NCBI GenBank assembly: GCA_030062745.1 | Contig: CP099842.1 | Coordinates: forward strand, 992,001-1,056,000 | Reading direction: 5' to 3' | From: Capitulum mitella | Taxonomy: Eukaryota; Arthropoda; Thecostraca; Pollicipedomorpha; Pollicipedidae | Length of the DNA: 64,000 nt | Shown: positions 59,251 to 64,000 of the stretch, piece after piece | How the letters are laid out: each line of letters starts with the position of its first letter | Numbering within the stretch: the first letter of the stretch is position 1 | Program-made: the position numbers and the translations under genes | The notes under the pieces: model-generated | What the model was told of the DNA's origin: nothing | The model's database searches: none | Seen by the model: only the letters and a program-made list of their open reading frames with translations

Positions 59251-59412
59251 TAATGTAAGTAATCATCGTTGAATAAGTTGTGTCTCAGAGGAGCTTTACA
59301 GGTAGCGCAGGGATCTGGCATTCTAATGTCGCCATTTCCGAAGTGACTCAAAATTCTCTCCACCAGATCGACGACGGTTGGACGACAGGTTCGGCTACCG
59401 ACAGAAATTTCC
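59251..59412 (+). repeat. Direct duplication, copy 1
   Basis: This segment recurs at 59460-59623, 209 bp downstream. Both copies contain CGTTGAATAA, GTCTCAGAGGAGCTTTACAG, GGGATCTGGCATTCTAATGT, CGCCATTTCCGAAGTGACTC and CGACGACGG. Confidence 0.93.
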
Positions 59413-59459
59413 AAAGCAGACTAAGATGGGAGTGATACCCGAACGGCGATATATATACA

Positions 59460-59622
59460 TAATGTAGGTAATTATCGTTGAATAAACTAAGTCTCAGAGG
59501 AGCTTTACAGGTAATGCAGGGATCTGGCATTCTAATGTCGCCATTTCCGAAGTGACTCAAAATTCTCTCCACCAAATCGACGACGGCTGGACGACAGAGT
59601 CGGCTACTAACGGAAGTTTCCA

Positions 59623-59623
<1 letters not shown>
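59460..59623 (+). repeat. Direct duplication, copy 2
   Basis: This is the second copy of 59251-59412, with scattered substitutions, ending at an (AT)n tract. Confidence 0.93.

Positions 59624-59624
<1 letters not shown>

Positions 59625-59671
<47 letters not shown>
59625..59671. repeat. (AT)n microsatellite
   Basis: Alternating AT lies exactly between the direct duplication and the inverted-duplication copy. Confidence 0.95.
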
Positions 59672-59672
<1 letters not shown>

Positions 59673-59676
<4 letters not shown>

Positions 59677-59744
59677 CTGCCGTCCATCACTCGCGCCAGC
59701 GCAGCGGTGGGCTGAGGGCACCAGTTCAGTGGTCCGTTGAAGCC
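59673..59744 (-). repeat. Inverted duplication, copy 2
   Basis: This is the reverse complement of 58585-58658. It starts directly at the edge of the (AT)n tract. Confidence 0.9.
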
Positions 59745-62714
59745 TAACGTGGGACTGTGTGGGGTGAGCACTTCTATAATTTCGAGTCCCCTTCCCAGGC
59801 AAAGTATGTGTGGGTACCTCAAACCCATGCAAACAGGTAGCGTCCCTTGTCTCCCTGTCTAATCCCAAATCCTTCCGGCTACGACTCCGGGTGCCCGTCA
59901 GAGCAGGTTCGCCCGCAGGCGCCAAGCCTCCCGCTGCATCAAATGGGCCGACCGCCTGCCGGCCCAGCACTGCGGCACGCGTAACGGTCCCGCGCGCCAA
60001 GAAGGCTAACAAAGCGGCTATCTGCAGCGCGTCGCCGCGCGGCGCGCTCGGCATGAGCGTGCGGCCGCAGCCTCGCCGCGTACGTCACCGGCTGCGGCGG
60101 GGGGCGCGGACGGTCATCGCCGCTACTCACCTGCAACAGACAAAAACACGACATTAGTCGCCGGCGCTCGACGGCCACACGCACAAACAGCGCGCGTGCA
60201 AACAGCGCGCGCGCGCGCCGGCGAGCGGCGGGCCGGCGGCGCGGCGAGCGGGCAGCGTTCGCCTGACGCGGCCGTGAGTCAGCGCGGCCGCCGCCGCTGC
60301 CGGCACAATGGGTGCGCGGAGACCGCGCTGCCAGCACTGGCACCGCTACAAAGCCGCTGCGAGCGCCATCATTAAATGCTGGAATTCATTACTCGAAACA
60401 GTCGGGCGGCGTGGTCGCCTGGCGCCTGCGAGCCCGGCGTCGGGCCGACGAGCCGTCCGGCGCCGGCAGCTCCGCCACCGCCCGGCGGCGACCGTGCCCA
60501 GCCGGGCGCCGTGCCGCTGCCGGCCGTCCCCGGCGTGCCCCTCGCCGCGCGCGCTCGTTAACCGGCCCGGGCCGGCCTTTGAAGTGCGGCGGCCAAGTCG
60601 CGGCCGCGGCGTCGGCCGCCTCCCGCGGCCGCGGCGTGACGCGGCAGTCGTTTTTCAGCCGGCGGCGGCGCCGCGACGTCCGACGCGCGTTCTGCAACGT
60701 CGCCCGTCCGGCCCGTCGGCTGGGTGGCTGGCGGAACGGCCGGTCTGGCGGCGCCGCCGAACGCCGACACGTGGCGTGCGTCGTGCCCGGCCAGGTGCGG
60801 GAATCGGTCCCACTCAGACTGAGTGTGACGCGGCTGCTTGACGGCGGGGAGAGGTCGGAAACTCGATGAGCACGGGAGGTGCGTGCAAAATGCCAGAGGC
60901 GTGTCGCAGGACGGGACGGCCAGGGCCCTTCGGTTAACCTAAGAATGAAATTAATTGGAAGTGACAAGAAATAAAATATGACCTACCAGCGCTCAGATTC
61001 ACTTATCTGATTGGCATGATCATCCGGTTTGTCAGAACAAGTGCACCGAACACGTCTGACGGCACCCGCCAGACGGCCAGACGGACCGGTACTAATCAGA
61101 TCAATCCGATTCAGAACACATTTGACGGTCCATCTCACGTACAACGCAGTCCATGTGGCAGCTCCAAGAAAAACAATGAAGCCGCCATGGCGTTCAGCAG
61201 GCTCGTTTTATGCGCTCGCCCCCCCCCCCCCACCCGAAGCACATGATTGAGCCGGCGCATGGAGCGCCGCGGCGGCCGGGCGGCGGCCGGCACCTGGTCG
61301 CCCGGGAGACCACAAACGGCGCGCTGCAGCGGCCTGCACGGCCGCCGCCGCCGCCGCCGTCCTTGTATCGGCGGCTAATGACGCCCCGGCAGACGGGCCG
61401 CCGGAGCCATCCGCCGCCGAAAGTCATCGCAGGCTGACGGGCGTCATCAGAAGTCCACAGGCGTCATCGCAAACTGGCAGGCGTCGTCAAGAGCCGACAG
61501 GCGTCACCACAGGCCGATAGGCGTCAACGGGGGCTGACAGGCGTCGGCGTTATCGCAGGCTGGCGGGCGCCATTACGGACCGACAGGCGCCATCCGCAGA
61601 TGCAGGGCGTCATCGTGAATCGCAGACCGCCATATGGAGCCGCGGGCTCCAAACGGAGGCTCCAGATCCGACAGCGTGGTCACAAACTCACACGCTCCGT
61701 ACTCGAGCGGACGACTGCACTGCTGCGCGGGCAGCCCAGCACTCCGCCGGTGTCCGTCGGCGCCGTCAGGACGGCCACGCGCGGCGGCGTCGGGTCCGAC
61801 ACCGTGAACACCGCAGGCCGCCGGGGGGTACCCGGCGCCGTCCCTGCCGCGCGCAGGAGGCGGCCCGCCCTCTGCCGGCGGGGACGCCTCCGACCCTGCA
61901 GCGGCGCCTCCGACCCGCCGAACACGTGCCGACGCGCCGGCCGCCGGTCGCAGGAGGCGGGACGGACGGGCGGGCTGTTGTGACGGCATCGGCGGCGCTG
62001 CGTGCACGCCGGTCCGCACTGGTCCTGGCCGTGCTCCAGACTGCAGCCCGCCTGCCGCCCGCGGCCACTCCAGCGCCCGGATTCAGAGCCGCTCCCCGGG
62101 CACCGGGCAGGCCAGCCGCAACGACCTCGGCCAGATAGGGGCCGTCTGCAGAGGTTTACGCCCCGGCAATTTAGACGAGATCATAAATAGAGGAGTGACG
62201 CTGTTTGTCCATCCTCGTTGGCGGCGTAACCGAATGTGCTACCCGGGTCCATTAAGGGCCGGCTTTTTATGGGCGCGTTCTCCGGCGTTCGATCGAGCAC
62301 TGGACAGAAAATACGGCGCCGCATCATAAAAGCTAATCTAATTAAGTGAAAGACCAGAATTTACCCAAACAAAATCGTATCCCAGTCATTTCTGTGGGTC
62401 TTAATGCCTGTCGGGGAGTCGGTTCGGAATTAATCCCGAGCTGCGGCAATAAAGGCGGGCCGAGATTGGACGCCGCGCCAGGTAAGGTTTAGTGCTGTGG
62501 GAACGCCGTTGACGGCCGGTGACGAAGGGAGCCGCGGCACTGCGGAGCGTGCCCCGCCTCGTCATCAGCACCCACCACGCCGCACAGGCAGGCACGAGGA
62601 AACTCCACCGCCCAGCGCGGGAGGGACACAACTGCACACCTGTCAGGAGGCAACGCGCGCCGACACTGACGGTGACCGAGCCCCTCTACAGGTAGACGGT
62701 GGAATCCCTGAGGG
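59745..62714. other. GC-rich non-coding region, no exon recognised
   Basis: The stretch has CpG-dense blocks around 60180-60840 and 61250-62130. A strong minus-strand donor (CTGTTGCAG/GTGAGT) occurs at about 60132 after a short ATG-started frame, but its phase does not fit the known ephrin exon. No protein family was recognised. Confidence 0.4.
61430..61620. repeat. Short minisatellite (about 28-30 bp)
   Basis: About six diverged units of the form CAGGCGTCATCGCAGGCTGA. Confidence 0.8.
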
Positions 62715-63310
62715 TGAGTTAGTGGGACTGTGGGGGCCTACTCGGCAGCGAGGCGAACCGCCGGTGGGACCCCTCTGACGGCAAGTTTGGATAGTAAGTT
62801 AGCAAAACCGCTAAGGAAGAGGGAACTCTCGCGACGCTTCCGTGGAATCGTTCTGATGGCGGCTCGGTCGAGATGCCTCTGACCGCGGCATGTAACCACT
62901 CCCCTCCCCCACCCACTCATGGATATTTAGTCCCTTCGACCGTGTGTCAATGGGTTTCACCTGCCTGCTGGCTGGCCTCTCCGGCGGTGAATCAATCGGA
63001 CGGCTAGTCAGCATGTCTGAAGACGAGTCAGAGGGCCTCTTACATTGGCAAACTAGTGCAACCTCTCTGACGATGAACTAGTGCGAGCCCTTTGTCGGCG
63101 AGCCAGTGGGACCCCTCCGACGGAGAGCCAGAGGGACCATTCCGACGGTGAACCAGTGGGACCCCTCTGACGGCGCGCCAGGGGCTCCCCTCTGTTGGTG
63201 AGCCAAGGGGACCCCTCTAACGGTGAGCCAGTGGGGACCCTCTGGACGGCGAACTAGAGGGACCCCTCTGTCCGTGAGCCAGTGGGACCCCTTTGCCGGT
63301 GAGCTAGCCG
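62715..63310. repeat. Diverged minisatellite (about 25 bp)
   Basis: Recurring GTGAGCCAGTGGGACCCCTC then TGACG units are dense from about 63060 to 63310, with scattered older units to the left. Confidence 0.82.
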
Positions 63311-64000
63311 GTGCCTCGGACGGCGCGTCGGCGCGGCCCAGCCGGGACTGGCCGCCGGCTGCATAATGGACCCAGCGGGAGGGCGGCCGGGCGCCGCGGG
63401 CGCCGCCGGCCCACTAACACAACAGCGCCGGGCCGCCGAACCCAAACACCGGCCGGCCGCCGCCTGTTGCCGATGGCAGGCCGGCTGTTTGGCCGCGTGT
63501 TTTAGCGAATTCCTCGCGCCGGCGTCTGACGAGGCCTGCCCGGACGTCGGCCGGGCCGGGCCTGCTCACCAGCTGACCGGCGCTCCTCTCGGCTGCGCCT
63601 GCCGCCGCGCGAACAGGTATCGGTCAAAATTGGCCCGGGCCGGACCGGGCCGCGGCGTCCGGAGCCGGCCGGCCGCGCGCCGGCAGCGGCGCCGCCAGCG
63701 CCTGATTGGCTCTAATTCGGCGCGCGTTTCTAACCAAACAGAGCCGGTGGGAGTGGGGCCTGAAGTCGGCCATCGTCAGGCCGGCGCCGGCCCGGCAAAA
63801 ACAGCCATTGTGGCGGCGGACCGCCCCGCCCCGTCGAGTGCTCATTACCCGGGCCGGCCGGGCCGCGCGCGCCGCCGTGGGACGCTGCCGGCCGGCCGGC
63901 CGGCCCGGCACCCGCACGCAGGGCCAGGCTGCGGGCGACTGCGGCGTGCGTCGAGAGCGCGCTGACAAAGAGACCCTGCAGCCGTCTCGCGCAGAGTGCG
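63311..64000. other. GC-rich right end, no gene recognised
   Basis: This is CpG-rich sequence with GGCCGGCC words and open frames on both strands that show no protein resemblance. It could be the start of a CpG-rich promoter region, but nothing in it identifies a gene. Confidence 0.4.

Noticed and set aside
60110..60160. Strong minus-strand donor after ATG-TCG-TGT-TTT as a candidate ephrin first exon
   Set aside because: It leaves phase 0, whereas the ephrin exon at 46718 needs phase 2, and the short frame lacks a full signal peptide or the WN-x-x-NP segment.

Overview
This is a eukaryotic, metazoan genomic window, most likely from an arthropod and possibly a crustacean. The genes carry GT-AG introns with conserved phases. 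The products are animal-specific (an ephrin and a DEG/ENaC channel) or animal SNF2-type (an ERCC6L2-like helicase). The ephrin core closely resembles insect-type ephrins as I know the family. Short interstitial TTAGG runs also fit an arthropod. There is no prokaryotic gene organisation. No tRNA, rRNA or CRISPR array was recognised.

Three genes can be supported. (1) At 934-2460, minus strand, one GC-rich coding exon encodes a DEG/ENaC-family sodium channel subunit of about 508 aa. (2) On the plus strand from 25972, a multi-exon ERCC6L2-like SNF2 helicase: eleven exons from 25972 to 32872 join with consistent splice phases and match the family in order; a twelfth (from 35247) is well supported; four 3' exons reaching 38448 are tentative. 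The N-terminal exons were not found. (3) On the minus strand from 46718 down to 40823, five phase-consistent exons encode an ephrin receptor-binding domain, a linker and a GPI-type hydrophobic tail. Its signal-peptide exon was not found, so the 5' intron exceeds 17 kb or leaves the window. Genes 2 and 3 converge across about 2.4 kb.

From 2.5 to 25.9 kb the window is a transposon and repeat landscape. It holds TTAA-flanked, piggyBac-like non-autonomous elements (4952-6256, 8120-9326 and a decayed copy at 11836-13081). It also holds two adjacent copies of a roughly 3.65 kb hAT-like element (16506-20178 and about 20303-23952), each with a dead BED-finger exon, plus palindromes, (AT)n tracts and a tandem array rich in AGGTCA half-sites. 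Several homopolymer-rich stretches look like consensus errors.

From about 26.9 kb onward GC content rises sharply and introns fill with GC-rich minisatellites. The most unusual pattern is in the ERCC6L2-like gene. Three separate tandem arrays abut exon borders, and each repeat unit contains a copy of the neighbouring splice site: the donor after exon 2, the acceptor before exon 5, and a roughly 2 kb array with about 27 acceptor copies before exon 12. The helicase's C-terminal ATPase motifs are also strongly diverged although the reading frame stays open. From 46.7 to 64 kb I find no supported coding exon, only GC-rich non-coding sequence with minisatellites, long (GA)n/(CT)n tracts and local duplications.
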